Numbered from the stretch's first letter, positions 7,680 through 17,052 are shown. The stretch: 64,000 bases of DNA from Victivallis lenta (GCF_009695545.1 NZ_VUNS01000022.1:1-64000); one strand, 5' to 3'. The notes: generated by a model from the letters alone, not told the origin. Numbers and translations: made by a program.

Positions 7680-8526
7680 CGCCGTTCCTTTCGCTTTCTG
7701 ATTCGTCCGCCTCGTGCCGCCGGATGAACTCCCGCGGCGAAAGACCGGTCCGTTTTCGGAATACCGTGCAGAAATAATTGCTGTCGGGAAATCCGCATTT
7801 GCGGCCGATCTCCCCGATCGAATATTTTCCGTGGAAGTGCTCAAGCAGGTGCTCCGCCTCCTGCAGCCGCCGGTCGGCCAGCAGTTCGCGGAATCCCTTT
7901 CCGGCCACCCGGCGGATCACGCCGCCGAGATAATTCACATTCACATGCAGAATCTCCGCCAGATCGCTCAAGGCCGGATTCTGGTGGTAGGAGCGTTCGA
8001 TGAAGTGGCGGCACTGATCCAGATAATAGGAATCGTCGCGCTTTTTGCCTCGCCCGGTGACCGATTCGCGGTAGCATTCGAGCTCCAGCCGCACATAAGT
8101 CGCCAGAAAATCGGCGTAGGAACCGATCTCGCGGCGGCGCTCGCGGGAGAGCTCCCCGGGACGGCGACCGTTCCAGCCCGGCGCGAACTCATGCCCCGGC
8201 GGCAGCAGATAGCCGAGGTAGATCACCGCGGCGAGTTCGCCGTCGAAAAGCACAGGCTGCGCGTAATCCCAGACTCCCTTCGGGCAGAATCCCCAGAACG
8301 GACGGCCGCGCAGGGCGACCTTGCGGCTGCGCGCCTTGTTCGCGGCGCATGCGTTGATGCCGCCGGGCTGCTTCTTGGCCCAGCGGCAGAAATCACCGTG
8401 GTGATGGTACTGGTCGGGGGCAAGCTGAAGCTCCGGCATCTCCGCAAACGCCGGATGAAGGACTTCGAGATCGATCACCGTGCCGAGCTTCAGCTCCAGC
8501 TGCCGGATCGCTTTCTGCAAATTCAT
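7669..8526 (-). CDS. PocR-domain AraC-family regulator
   Basis: This 285-residue regulator has an N-terminal PocR-type sensor with a cysteine-rich pattern (GDFCRWAKK, NACAANKARS, GFCPKGVWDYAQPV, and the YLGYLLPPG strand) and a C-terminal AraC double helix-turn-helix (LSDLAEILHVNVNYLGGVIR; CGFPDSNYFCTVFRKRTG). PocR domains are thought to bind small hydrocarbon derivatives such as diols. ATG 8526 has GGAG eight bases upstream. It heads the operon with the phosphodiesterase and nitroreductase genes and diverges from the FAD oxidoreductase at 8644, so it may control both directions. Confidence 0.88.
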   Translation of the reverse strand: MNLQKAIRQLELKLGTVIDLEVLHPAFAEMPELQLAPDQYHHHGDFCRWAKKQPGGINACAANKARSRKVALRGRPFWGFCPKGVWDYAQPVLFDGELAAVIYLGYLLPPGHEFAPGWNGRRPGELSRERRREIGSYADFLATYVRLELECYRESVTGRGKKRDDSYYLDQCRHFIERSYHQNPALSDLAEILHVNVNYLGGVIRRVAGKGFRELLADRRLQEAEHLLEHFHGKYSIGEIGRKCGFPDSNYFCTVFRKRTGLSPREFIRRHEADESESERNGDDG

Positions 8527-8643
8527 CGCCGTTCTCCATTTCTGTAATAATTTAAGATTTGTCCCGCGCTTTTTCAAGGTTTAAACCGAAAAAACAGTTA
8601 AATTATAAGAGAGAGCCCAACAAAAACAATGGAGATTCATACG

Positions 8644-9951
8644 ATGCAGACCCGTCTGGAAAAGGAAAAATCCCTGCCGATCGTCGCCGAAGTCGATGTC
8701 CTCGTGGCCGGAGGCGGCCCGGCCGGAGTCGGCGCCGCCCTCGGCGCCGCCCGGAACGGCGCGAAAACCATGCTGATCGAACAGGCGAACTGCCTCGGCG
8801 GCATGGCCACCTCGGGCATGATGTCGCACTGGTGCGGCGGAACCGAATCCCCGCTTCTCGACGAAATCTTCGCCCGGACCAAAGCCTCGCCGCTCCTGCC
8901 CCCGGCGACCAGCGAACGCGCGGCCGGCTGGGCGACCGCCCACGAGGCGCAGAAGACCGCGTTGCAGGAACTGCTGCTCGAAGCGGGCGTGACTCTTCAG
9001 TACCACACCCGCATCGCCGGGGCCGTGGTGGAGGCCGGTTGCGTGAAGGGAGTCATCACCGAAAGCAAGTCCGGACGCGAAGTCATTCTCGCCCACACCG
9101 TCATCGACGCGACCGGCGACGGCGACGCGGCCGCCGCGGCCGGAGCGGAGTTCGTTCTCGGCCGCCCGGAAGACAACGTCTGCCAGCCGGTCACGCTCAT
9201 GTTCCGCATCGGCGGAGTCGATCACGAACGCGCCGCCTTTCCGGGCAGCTTCGAAAGCCGGATCGACCTGCCGAAGGGTGAAATCCAGACGCTCGGGCAT
9301 GAACACCTGCCGTTCCCGGCCGGGCATGTGCTGCTCTACCCGGCTCCCCTCCCCGGCGAAGTCTGCGTGAACATGACCAACGTCATCGGCATCGACGGGA
9401 CCAGCGTCCGCGACCTGACCCGGGCGGAGATCGTCTGCCGCGAACAGATGGTCCGCATCATCCGGTTCCTGCGCGAATTCGTGCCGGGCTATGAGAACTG
9501 CTACGCGGTCACCAGCGCCTCGAACGTCGGCGTCCGCGAAACCCGGCACTTCAAGGCGCTCTACGAGCTGACCGAATTCGACATCGTCGAAGCGAAGCTT
9601 TTCGATGACTGGATCGCTACGCGCAATCTGTTCAATTTCGATATCCACAGTCTGAAGGGCCCCGGCCTCGACGAACACGGCGCCCAGCACAAATTCCGCT
9701 CGAAGGGCAAGTATTCGATCCCGTTCCGCTGCTGCATCCCGCAGAAACTGGACGGCCTGCTGCTTTCGGGGCGCAACATCGACGGGACCCACAAGGCGCA
9801 CTCGAATTTCCGCGTCATGCCGATCTGCCTGAACATCGGCCAGGGAGTCGGCACGGCAGCCGCCCTCGCGGCGCGGCATAAGATCGCCGCACGCGACGTC
9901 GACGTCCGCGAGGTCCAGAAGCTTCTGATGCAGGCAGGAATCCAGCCGTAA
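8644..9951 (+). CDS. FAD-dependent oxidoreductase
   Basis: The 435-residue product is an FAD-dependent oxidoreductase of the type often found near carbohydrate genes in this lineage. It has a clear dinucleotide-binding fold, DVLVAGGGPAGVGAALGAA, followed by the ribose-binding acidic end (TMLIEQ) and CLGGMATSGMM. A second FAD segment is DATGDGDAAAAAGAEF, and the C-terminal flavin contact is LLLSGRNIDGTHKAH. I chose ATG 8644, with GGAG at 8631-8634; ATG 8629 is possible but lacks a site. It diverges from the PocR-AraC operon. Substrate unknown; it appears soluble with no signal peptide. Confidence 0.88.
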   Translation: MQTRLEKEKSLPIVAEVDVLVAGGGPAGVGAALGAARNGAKTMLIEQANCLGGMATSGMMSHWCGGTESPLLDEIFARTKASPLLPPATSERAAGWATAHEAQKTALQELLLEAGVTLQYHTRIAGAVVEAGCVKGVITESKSGREVILAHTVIDATGDGDAAAAAGAEFVLGRPEDNVCQPVTLMFRIGGVDHERAAFPGSFESRIDLPKGEIQTLGHEHLPFPAGHVLLYPAPLPGEVCVNMTNVIGIDGTSVRDLTRAEIVCREQMVRIIRFLREFVPGYENCYAVTSASNVGVRETRHFKALYELTEFDIVEAKLFDDWIATRNLFNFDIHSLKGPGLDEHGAQHKFRSKGKYSIPFRCCIPQKLDGLLLSGRNIDGTHKAHSNFRVMPICLNIGQGVGTAAALAARHKIAARDVDVREVQKLLMQAGIQP

Positions 9952-10074
9952 TTTCAATCCGGCTTATTGGATACGCCGCGGGTTCGGAGGGGGAGACAAC
10001 GTAACTTCTCCGGGCCTCCCCTCCGGCCTCACATCCGCAAGGCCCGGCAGGAGAACAGCAGGGAATGCGGAGCG

Positions 10075-11211
10075 TCACTTTACCGGCGCGGGGCCTGTCG
10101 ACTTGCGAACGATCAGATTCGGCTGTACACGGTACTGGACCGGCAGCGTATTGTAGTCCCGCCGCTGCTGCATCAGGATCTTCCCGGCCAGCGAACCGAT
10201 CCTGAAAAAGTCGTGCGCGACCGTCGTCAGCGGGACCGGCAGCCATGAAGCGGCGCTGATATTGTCGAAACCGACGAGGCTGATCTCGTCGGGAACCCGG
10301 ACGCCCTTTTCCTCCAGCAGCCTGAACACCGAAACAGCCAGCGTGTCGTTGCTGCAGAAAATCGCCGTCGGGGGCGTCCTGCCGCCCAGCTGCCGGTCGA
10401 GCCAGCTGCGGATGAAATCCAGCTGCCGCTCTTTGATGTTGTGCAGATTCACCTCCTCCGAGGTAGGGATGACGCCGATCCGGCCGTCGATTCCGAGCCC
10501 GGCCCCGGCCAGCCCGGCCAGCACGCCGGCAAAGCGTTCCGACAAACTGACCCGGTCCAGCGGAGCGGTCAGATACGCGATCTCCCGGTGACCGAGCCCG
10601 TACAGGTGCCGGACCGCCATCCGGGCGCCCGCCGAGCTGTCGGTCAGCAGGTAATTGCCGTTCAGCTCCTCAAAATAGCTGTCGAGCTGGACGAACGGAA
10701 AGCGGTCGCGCTGCATGATCTTCAACTGCTCGAGCGTAGCCGGATCGGAGGCCGGCCAGACGGCAAAACCGTTGTTGATCGGCTTGGTGTAATTTTTCAG
10801 GAGTTCGAGCTCTTCGTCGATGCTGCTGAAAAAATCGATGCTGATGTTATAGCCCTGCTGCCGCACCGCATCGTTCATCCCTTCGAGCAGGCGGTTGTGT
10901 TCCATGCCGTCGCCGTTGGAATACGGCGGGCTGATGAACTTGAAGATGCCGGGCTCCGAAACCGGATCGGCGAAACTCTCCGGCGCTTCCCGGCGCCGGG
11001 CGTTGACGAAGGAACCGCGCCCGCGGGTGCGGGAGATCAGATTCTCCTTGACGAGATTTGCAAGGCTCTTGCTGACGGTGAGCCGGCTCACGCCGAATTC
11101 GCGGCCGAGCTCGTTCTCGGTGGGCAACTGGCTCTCCGGCGCATAGACGCCGGAGCGGATCCGCTCGCGAATCTCCTGCTCGATCTGCATATACATCAAT
11201 TTTCCGCTCAT
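10075..11211 (-). CDS. GntR-type DNA-binding domain fused to a LacI-type sugar sensor
   Basis: The protein of about 378 residues combines an N-terminal GntR winged helix (YMQIEQEIRERIRSGVYAPE, then PTENELGREFGVSRLTVSKS) with a periplasmic-binding-protein-like sensor of the LacI family (HLYGLGHREIAYLTAPLD, FCSNDTLAVSVFRLLEEKG, VRVPDEISLVGFDN). This AraR-like architecture usually represses sugar genes until a sugar is bound. An earlier in-frame ATG at 11250 would add 13 residues outside the domain. It lies downstream of, and in the same direction as, the GH42-like gene at 11481 but after a terminator-like hairpin, so it is probably a separate unit. Confidence 0.88.
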   Translation of the reverse strand: MSGKLMYMQIEQEIRERIRSGVYAPESQLPTENELGREFGVSRLTVSKSLANLVKENLISRTRGRGSFVNARRREAPESFADPVSEPGIFKFISPPYSNGDGMEHNRLLEGMNDAVRQQGYNISIDFFSSIDEELELLKNYTKPINNGFAVWPASDPATLEQLKIMQRDRFPFVQLDSYFEELNGNYLLTDSSAGARMAVRHLYGLGHREIAYLTAPLDRVSLSERFAGVLAGLAGAGLGIDGRIGVIPTSEEVNLHNIKERQLDFIRSWLDRQLGGRTPPTAIFCSNDTLAVSVFRLLEEKGVRVPDEISLVGFDNISAASWLPVPLTTVAHDFFRIGSLAGKILMQQRRDYNTLPVQYRVQPNLIVRKSTGPAPVK

Positions 11212-11250
11212 CAGTCGGGACTCTCTCTTTTCCGGAATTGCATTCCGCAT

Positions 11251-11283
11251 ATATTACGTTTTTCTTTACTTATCATGTAATAT
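11251..11283. promoter_or_regulatory. Inverted repeat upstream of the GntR-LacI gene
   Basis: ATATTAC at 11251-11257 is repeated inverted as GTAATAT at 11277-11283, with an AT-rich centre. It lies just upstream of the regulator gene and could be an autoregulatory operator. Sequence symmetry is the only support. Confidence 0.3.
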
Positions 11284-11380
11284 ATCAAACAAAAGCATAC
11301 TGTCAAGTCCGGGTGCGTCTCATCATGCAAATCTCATTTGCTTTCAGACGATTCCAGCTTTGAAAACGCAATGCGCAAAG

Positions 11381-11414
11381 CCGCCGGGCCGGAGCCGGAC
11401 AACGGCTCCGGCGG
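11381..11414 (-). terminator. GC-rich hairpin after the GH42-like gene
   Basis: CCGGAGCCG (11389-11397) pairs with CGGCTCCGG (11403-11411) across a 5-nt loop, with further GC pairing outside. On the minus strand it follows the GH42-like stop by about 70 bp. The T run is short. Confidence 0.5.
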
Positions 11415-11480
11415 AAAAATCCCGGAACGGTGCTCCCAAATGCTTACCTTTTCACCGTTTCCCGGACGGCGGCGCAGCCG

Positions 11481-14400
11481 TCACTCGAAACGCAGCACGA
11501 GAAAACGGGCCGGCGGCAGCTTGACCCGGATGCGGCCGTCCCGGACCGGATACGGCACATTGGTCACAGCATCACGAACTTCGCTGAATTCGAATTCCGG
11601 CGCAACGGTCAGTTCCAGAGCGGGCAGCTTCGCCGTTTCGGCGTCGTGGGTGGATTCCCGGAAGAAGGAGCCGACCAGCTCGCGCCGTTTGTCGAAGAGC
11701 ACCAGATAGCGCGTATCGCCTTTCTCGAACAGGGCGTTACAGACCGGAACGTCGATGGCGACCGGAGACTTCAGCCCGAGGCGGCGGAACAGTTTCCGCA
11801 GCGAATCGCAGCTCTGCTCCTTCACGCCGGGGAGCAGAATCACCTTGCCGGAACCGACGGCATACTCGCCCGGCTCGGCGGGCAGTTTCAGGCTTTCGAG
11901 AAATCCCGCGGAGCCATCCCGGGTGTATTTCCCGCTTTCCGGAAAACCGACGAATACGCCGCCGCGCCGCAGAAAGGCGGCCAGCTCCCGTTTGAGCTGC
12001 GGGGAAAACACGCGGTTCGTGCCGGTATCGAGCAGCACCCTGATTTTGTCAAGGCGCGGAAGTTCCGAAGAGACTCCGACAAAGGGACAGGTCATCTGTT
12101 CCAGGGTGAATTCAAGCGAAGGAAGTTTTTCGATGCTGAAGAAATTGGCGGGGCGGCTGCTGTACAGCGTCGAATCCGGCAGCAGCAGGCCGAGTTGCGG
12201 CTGCGGATAACGGGCGCCGGCCATCTCCCGCCTGACGAGCGCAACTTCCCGGAATTCGGGAAAGCTCGCGCGGGCCCAGCGGATTCCGTCGAACGAATAG
12301 GTCAGCGCGGCGTAGTTGCCCAGAAGAAAATCGGCCAGCGCCATGCGGGTCGCGGCCGGCGAAGCCTTCGGCCAGCCGTTCTCCCCGGTGATCGGAATGC
12401 CGAAACCGAGCGCATAGGAGCGGTAGAACCCCTCGGTGTTGATGCTGGTTTCGAGGCATTCGATATGGGTGGCGACATCCGGAAACTCCGCCGCGACGGC
12501 CATCGACAGCGCCGGGTCCATGAACGCGGAACGAATGGTCAGCGGCAGTTCGGGGATGACGTCGCGGATCGTCCGGATCGTCCGCCGCAGAAAATTCTGA
12601 TAGGAATAGACGTGAAAATCGACATAGTCGCTCCAGAGCGGGCCGATGTTATACGGCAGCTGCGCATCCTCCTCGGGAAACGGGACCTCGTCAAAGCTCT
12701 TCAGAGAAAGTCCGTAGCGCCGGTTCAGCTCCGGCAGCGACAGTTTTTTGACGGTACGCAGGTAATCCGTCCAGAGCCGATGATTCTCCGGCGTGCGGTA
12801 AACCGCGAAGTCGGCGGAGTGCGTATGAGGCGTGCACCACATCGCGACCAGCACAGGGTTCTCTTTGTAACGGAGGGCGATCCGGCGCATGGCGTCGAGG
12901 TATTTCCGTTCGAATTCAGGCTGATACACCGCATCGTCCGGCACCCAGCGGAACGCCTTCCAGTTGAAGTTGCTCGGATAGGGGTCGAGCATCAGCTTCT
13001 TCCCCTTGCGGCCGACTCCGGCGACGATTTCGTCGAGCCGCTCCCAGTCGACGATCTCGCCGTCCCGCGGTTCGACCAGCCACGGGATGCAGTAGCAGAC
13101 CACCTGCATTTCGGCCAGATCGAGATCCTCGTCGAAAACCGGGTCGCCGAGGTAGCGGAAATTCGCAAAACAGAGCGCCCCCATGACCGCGCCGGGGTAA
13201 CGGAAGAAGTTGCGGCGGTTGAGACCGGCCGATCTCGGCCCCTCCTCCGCATACGGTCCGGCCGGGCGGTCGAGGCATTCGAGCAGCGCCTTCATGACCG
13301 GGGCGAAATCGGCGCTCTCCGGCTTCAGCGGCAATGCGGCATAGAGAACGCGGCTGCCGGCGAACTCTCCGCCGCGATGGATCGAGAGCTGAAGCGGCGT
13401 CCCCCGGAAACGGTCGGGCTGCTGAACCCAGTTGCGGCCGTCGTAGACCGCCTCGGCCAGATTGACCGTTTCGACCTGCGGCAGCAGCGTCTGCTTCTCG
13501 ATGGAGTTGTCGAGCGGCAGCAGTGCGAGGCTGCCGGGAGCGAAGCCGTCGAGCGCCCGCAACCCCGGATACTGTTCCCCCGCCGGCGTCAGGGCCAGCG
13601 GCGAACACTGCCGGGAGCGCGGCGCCCGGACGGTGCCGAGAATCCGTTCGCAGAAGCGGCGTCCGGCGGGTGAACCGAGCTCCCAGTCGATTTCGCCCCA
13701 GATCAGCAGCCTGCCGCCGGAACGCAGATAGTCGAGAACGGCCTCAAGATCCCGGTCCGCCAGTGCGGCGCCGGGAACGATCAGACAGCCGGCGGCATCG
13801 AATGCCGGGCGTTCCCCGCCGCCGGAAATCAGCCGGACCCGGAGCCCGGCCTTCCGCAGGGCCTCCGCCGCACACGCGACGGGACCGGAGGCGGCGGAAC
13901 CGCCCCACGGGTCGAAGAACGCGACTCCGCCTCCATGTTCCCGGCCGGTCTTCTCTTCGCGGTACAGCAGCACGGAACCGAGATTGGCGGAATAACCGTG
14001 AATATAAACTCCGTAAGTGAGGGAGACGCTGTTCAAATTCCGGTACCGGTTGTCTTCGGCCGCCAGCGTCCGATCGATGCCGGAAAATCCGAGGTTCCAC
14101 CTTCCGTTCTCCGTTCTCGACACCGTAAACTCGCGCGGAACCGTGAAGCCCGTGCCGGCGGCCCACAATCCGCCGCACCGCCCCAGTTCAGTCCTCTGCC
14201 CCGGAGCATCCTGCCGGAAAAACGTCAGTTCACCGGAACGCAGAGCGACGACGTACCCCTGCTTCAACGAATTGAGCAGCAGAATCTCCGTCGGGTGGCC
14301 GCCTTGCGGGGCGTTGTGGCTCCAGTGGAAATTACCGAGCTTCAGCGTGAAACCGGCGAACGGCGCCGGGCTCGCAAGCCGGATGCCGGCCTTTTCGCCT

Positions 14401-14579
14401 TTCGAACCGGGTCCGCCGAGAATCAGCCCGGACTCCCCCGGCATGATGACCGTCCGCTCCTCGCAGATGTTTTCCAGCGCCTCCAGCGTCCGGAAGGATT
14501 CGTCGATCAGAGCCGCCGCAGGCAATCCGCCGCAGGCGAGCAGCAGCAGAAAGACGGAAACCGCATAACGCTTTCTCAT
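11481..14579 (-). CDS. Secreted GH42-like glycoside hydrolase
   Basis: A 1032-residue exported enzyme. The signal peptide is RYAVSVFLLLLACGGLPAAA. A jelly-roll-like domain follows to about residue 210, then a GATase-like segment (GGVAFFDPWGG, LIVPGAALADRDLEAVLDYL). The central TIM barrel resembles beta-galactosidase family 42: YPSNFNWKAF, VAMWCTPHTHSADF at the region of the acid/base, SYQNFLRRTIRTIRDV, and IECLETSINTEGFY around the nucleophile region. A second trimerisation-like domain comes near the end (LRRGGVFVGFPESG). The catalytic glutamates cannot be assigned with certainty. A GGGGGAGA site precedes ATG 14579. It lies 15 bp after the pseudopilin gene with which it formed an operon before the 41.9-kb insertion, so it has lost its original promoter. 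Confidence 0.75.
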   Translation of the reverse strand: MRKRYAVSVFLLLLACGGLPAAALIDESFRTLEALENICEERTVIMPGESGLILGGPGSKGEKAGIRLASPAPFAGFTLKLGNFHWSHNAPQGGHPTEILLLNSLKQGYVVALRSGELTFFRQDAPGQRTELGRCGGLWAAGTGFTVPREFTVSRTENGRWNLGFSGIDRTLAAEDNRYRNLNSVSLTYGVYIHGYSANLGSVLLYREEKTGREHGGGVAFFDPWGGSAASGPVACAAEALRKAGLRVRLISGGGERPAFDAAGCLIVPGAALADRDLEAVLDYLRSGGRLLIWGEIDWELGSPAGRRFCERILGTVRAPRSRQCSPLALTPAGEQYPGLRALDGFAPGSLALLPLDNSIEKQTLLPQVETVNLAEAVYDGRNWVQQPDRFRGTPLQLSIHRGGEFAGSRVLYAALPLKPESADFAPVMKALLECLDRPAGPYAEEGPRSAGLNRRNFFRYPGAVMGALCFANFRYLGDPVFDEDLDLAEMQVVCYCIPWLVEPRDGEIVDWERLDEIVAGVGRKGKKLMLDPYPSNFNWKAFRWVPDDAVYQPEFERKYLDAMRRIALRYKENPVLVAMWCTPHTHSADFAVYRTPENHRLWTDYLRTVKKLSLPELNRRYGLSLKSFDEVPFPEEDAQLPYNIGPLWSDYVDFHVYSYQNFLRRTIRTIRDVIPELPLTIRSAFMDPALSMAVAAEFPDVATHIECLETSINTEGFYRSYALGFGIPITGENGWPKASPAATRMALADFLLGNYAALTYSFDGIRWARASFPEFREVALVRREMAGARYPQPQLGLLLPDSTLYSSRPANFFSIEKLPSLEFTLEQMTCPFVGVSSELPRLDKIRVLLDTGTNRVFSPQLKRELAAFLRRGGVFVGFPESGKYTRDGSAGFLESLKLPAEPGEYAVGSGKVILLPGVKEQSCDSLRKLFRRLGLKSPVAIDVPVCNALFEKGDTRYLVLFDKRRELVGSFFRESTHDAETAKLPALELTVAPEFEFSEVRDAVTNVPYPVRDGRIRVKLPPARFLVLRFE

Positions 14580-14594
14580 AAGGATCTCCCCCCC

Positions 14595-15162
14595 TCAACG
14601 GTCGCCGAGATACCGGGTATCACGACGGGACACCCAGCGGACATCGCCCCGGAGCACCCATTGATGCTGCCCCTCCGGGCGTCCGCTGCCGTCGGTCATG
14701 TGGCAGGCGTAACGGCCACGCCACTCGCCGCTGCCCCAGGTGGAGCGGGCCATGCAGAAAAGAATGGGTTCCTCCAACTGAGGACTCGTGATGCGCCGGC
14801 CGTCGAGGCGGGAACCGTAGGTGACATAAGTCGGATAATGTTTATCAGCATTGAAAGGGAAATTCTGCAATGGACAGAACGAGAGCCTTTTCGCCTCAAT
14901 ATAAGGATCGAAATTCCAATACCAGCGTCTTTTGGTGACGCCGTCTCGAGTTTCCTCGACACCACCAAAGATGTCGCTGGTCTGGCCGGCCCCCTTCGGC
15001 CAGGCGGGATTCATGGTCATCAAACAATCGTGATTGTCATTGGCGTAGAAAAGCACCGCCGTGCCGAGCTGCCGGAGCTGGTTCAGATCGGTGGTCATCC
15101 TGGCACGGGTCCGCGCTTTGTTCAGGGCCGGCAGCAGCATTGCCGCCAGAATTGCGATGATG
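14595..15162 (-). pseudogene. Pseudopilin gene, 3' portion cut off by element insertion
   Basis: The frame encodes the body of a type II secretion-like pseudopilin: IIAILAAMLLPALNKARTRA, then the conserved LNQLRQLGTAVLFYANDND-type helix, and a variable globular tail ending TRYLGDR. The prepilin leader and the FTLIELLVV segment are missing. Upstream of IIAILA the frame runs into element DNA and encodes an unrelated MTQDSFVLIH. The missing 5' end ([16 protein letters not shown]) is at 57021-57068, 41.9 kb away, and joining the two at GATGATG restores an unbroken gene of about 200 codons. Without the prepilin peptidase site and hydrophobic start the remnant cannot be a working pilin. Confidence 0.92.
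15156..15162. other. Left attachment core (GATGATG)
   Basis: The heptamer is the shared sequence between the two halves of the split pilin gene, encoding Ile-Ile on the minus strand. It is followed after TGT by the arm ATTAGAACAA, the mirror of the arm at the right end. With the right copy it gives arm-3-core(7)-3-arm in the circular form, a typical tyrosine-recombinase core site. Confidence 0.85.
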
Positions 15163-15356
15163 TGTATTAGAACAAATGAATCTTGAGTCATAACGTATTT
15201 ATTATGAATGATTTATTTTAACTTTATCCATCGTTATAATGATTCGTTATTTTAGGCCGTTTTACACAGAAAAAACTCTTGATCCATAGTGAAATGCCGC
15301 ATGTAAAGCAAGTGAACGCAAGTTATGATTTGAAGCCGAATTTGTGGTTTCGGCAT

Positions 15357-15386
15357 GAAGGGAAAAACGACGTAGTTTTTCCCTTC
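15357..15386. repeat. 12-bp-stem hairpin, related to the one upstream of the relaxase gene
   Basis: gaagggaaaaac (15357-15368) pairs with gtttttcccttc (15375-15386) around GACGTA. The 20-bp centre gaaaaacgacgtagtttttc is the exact reverse complement of the centre of the hairpin at 38813-38846. It lies between the left att site and the recombinase gene. Confidence 0.85.
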
Positions 15387-15401
15387 GGACGAGGAAGTTT
15401 A

Positions 15402-15448
15402 GTTGAGTTTTCCCGTCATTGGGAGTAATGATGACGGGAAAACTCAAC
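15402..15448. repeat. 18-bp-stem hairpin in the recombinase leader
   Basis: gttgagttttcccgtcat (15402-15419) pairs perfectly with its complement at 15431-15448 around an 11-nt loop. It ends 12 bp before the GGAGGT ribosome-binding site of the recombinase gene. It could attenuate recombinase expression, end transcripts entering from the host side, or bind recombination factors. Confidence 0.85.
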
Positions 15449-15470
15449 ACCAACCAATACGGAGGTAGCA

Positions 15471-16949
15471 ATGAAGCAGAAACGACGCGCACGAGGAACG
15501 GGACGGGTATATAAAGAAAATGGAGTCTACTTACTCCAGTATACGACGAAGGATCACAAACGCAAGGCAATGATCCTGCGGGATGAAAGCGGTGCGAAAA
15601 TCACGGAGGAACGGCGTGCGGAAGCCGCCGCCCGTGATTTCTTGGAACGGCAGAAACAACTTCGGGATATCGAAACCCGAGAAGAGTATCTGGAAGAAAA
15701 AGCTAAGCTGAAAAAGCTGAAAGCCCGTTTGACGATCACTCTGGATGATGCGTTCGAGCTGGCCCAGCAGAAACCGCACAGTCGCTCCGCTTCGGAACAG
15801 GTCTTACGAGTATCTCAACGCTATTGGATCGACTTTGTATCTTTTTTGAAAGACAACTATCAGTTGAAAACACTGGACGAAGTGGAACGCGCACACGCGG
15901 AGGCGTATATTTCCCATATCCGGAAGAACGGGCGCTGGAATCGGACAATCAGTTATAACAAGAAACGCTGTCCGCAACGGAAGAAGTTCAAAGATTATGA
16001 GTTCGGCGGAAACTTGAGCGCCACCACTTTGAACCGTTACCAGATGACTTGCAAAGCGGTTTTTACATTTCTGCTTCCGGATCTGGGATATTCGTTGGAA
16101 GAAAATCCATTCTACTTCATCAAACCACTGAAACTGGCCCCGGCGGAACGAGAAATTTTCTCAGAAGAGGAACTGGAACTGATTTTCAAAAATCCCTCGC
16201 CGCTGATGCGGGGCCTGTTCACGATCGGTATCACCTGCGGTCTGAGGCTTGGAGATGTCGCCACACTCCGCTGGCAGGAAATCGAAGGGTATTCCCCCAA
16301 CCTGTGTGAGCCGGATTTCTATCATCATGAGATCAATCGGATCACTCGCAAAACCAAAACAGAAGTTCATATTCCGATTGAACGGGAACTTGCCGACTAT
16401 CTGCGGGAACAATATGAAGTTTCCGGTCAGGGAGAATATATCCTGCCGGAAGCCGCGAAGATGTATCTGGAACACCAAAATGTATTGAATTGCAGGATTC
16501 TCAGTTATCTCCATTCTTTAGGCATCCAGACACAACGTTCAATTCCGGGACGAACCCGGAAACAGAGCGTGAAGGATTTTCATTCACTTCGGCATTGCTT
16601 CTGTTATTATGCCGGGATGCGTGGGGTTCCACTTCCAGTGGTACAGAGTATCGTCGGACACCTGACCGCCAGCATGACGCGACATTACCAGAGTCATGCG
16701 GACAAAAAGGCCAGAATGCAGGGGCTTGCCTTAATGAGAGGATTGACGACCGGAGGAAACGACTCTTTTGGAACTTCAAACGGAATTGGAACCGGGAATA
16801 TCCTGCGTCAACGGCTGCTGGAATATATTCATACGGCTTCAGACATGGAAATCCTGAAACTGAATGTGCTGATCGCTCAGATCGCGGACTCAGCCAAGAC
16901 TCCACAGCTGCAGGAGCCAAAATTGCTTGAAACCGTTGTGAATGAGTAG
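15471..16949 (+). CDS. Tyrosine recombinase of the 41.9-kb element
   Basis: The 492-residue integrase is likely responsible for insertion into the pseudopilin gene. The N-terminus is a basic arm-type domain (RRARGTGRVYKENGVYLLQY). A core-binding domain covers roughly residues 100-220. The catalytic domain has the arginine of TCGLRLGDVATLRW, the lysine of RITRKTKTEVHIP, the box DFHSLRHCFCYYAGMRGVP, IVGHLTASMTRHYQSH with the third active-site histidine and the tyrosine nucleophile, all intact. ATG 15471 has GGAGGT four bases upstream. It is not closely similar to the recombinase at 734-2032, so the two elements are independent. Confidence 0.93.
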   Translation: MKQKRRARGTGRVYKENGVYLLQYTTKDHKRKAMILRDESGAKITEERRAEAAARDFLERQKQLRDIETREEYLEEKAKLKKLKARLTITLDDAFELAQQKPHSRSASEQVLRVSQRYWIDFVSFLKDNYQLKTLDEVERAHAEAYISHIRKNGRWNRTISYNKKRCPQRKKFKDYEFGGNLSATTLNRYQMTCKAVFTFLLPDLGYSLEENPFYFIKPLKLAPAEREIFSEEELELIFKNPSPLMRGLFTIGITCGLRLGDVATLRWQEIEGYSPNLCEPDFYHHEINRITRKTKTEVHIPIERELADYLREQYEVSGQGEYILPEAAKMYLEHQNVLNCRILSYLHSLGIQTQRSIPGRTRKQSVKDFHSLRHCFCYYAGMRGVPLPVVQSIVGHLTASMTRHYQSHADKKARMQGLALMRGLTTGGNDSFGTSNGIGTGNILRQRLLEYIHTASDMEILKLNVLIAQIADSAKTPQLQEPKLLETVVNE

Positions 16950-17004
16950 GAGAAAATCAAAGTATCATAATATGGAAATTGCCAATAGGCAGTCTATGAG
17001 AGAC

Positions 17005-17032
17005 TTGATATTATGACGCGATGCGTTATATT
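17005..17032 (+). promoter_or_regulatory. Predicted promoter of the HigBA pair
   Basis: TTGATA (17005-17010) and TATATT (17027-17032) are separated by 16 bp and lie 20 bp before the HigB start. Confidence 0.5.
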
Positions 17033-17052
17033 GTATTCAGGAATTAGAACAT

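Noticed and set aside
8581-9957. Open frame of 458 codons on the minus strand over the FAD oxidoreductase
   Set aside because: Complementary-frame artefact. The FAD motifs on the plus strand are decisive.
11430-13673. Open frame of 747 codons on the plus strand inside the GH42-like gene
   Set aside because: No domain, no start site, and arginine-rich shadow composition; the minus-strand gene has a signal peptide and family motifs.
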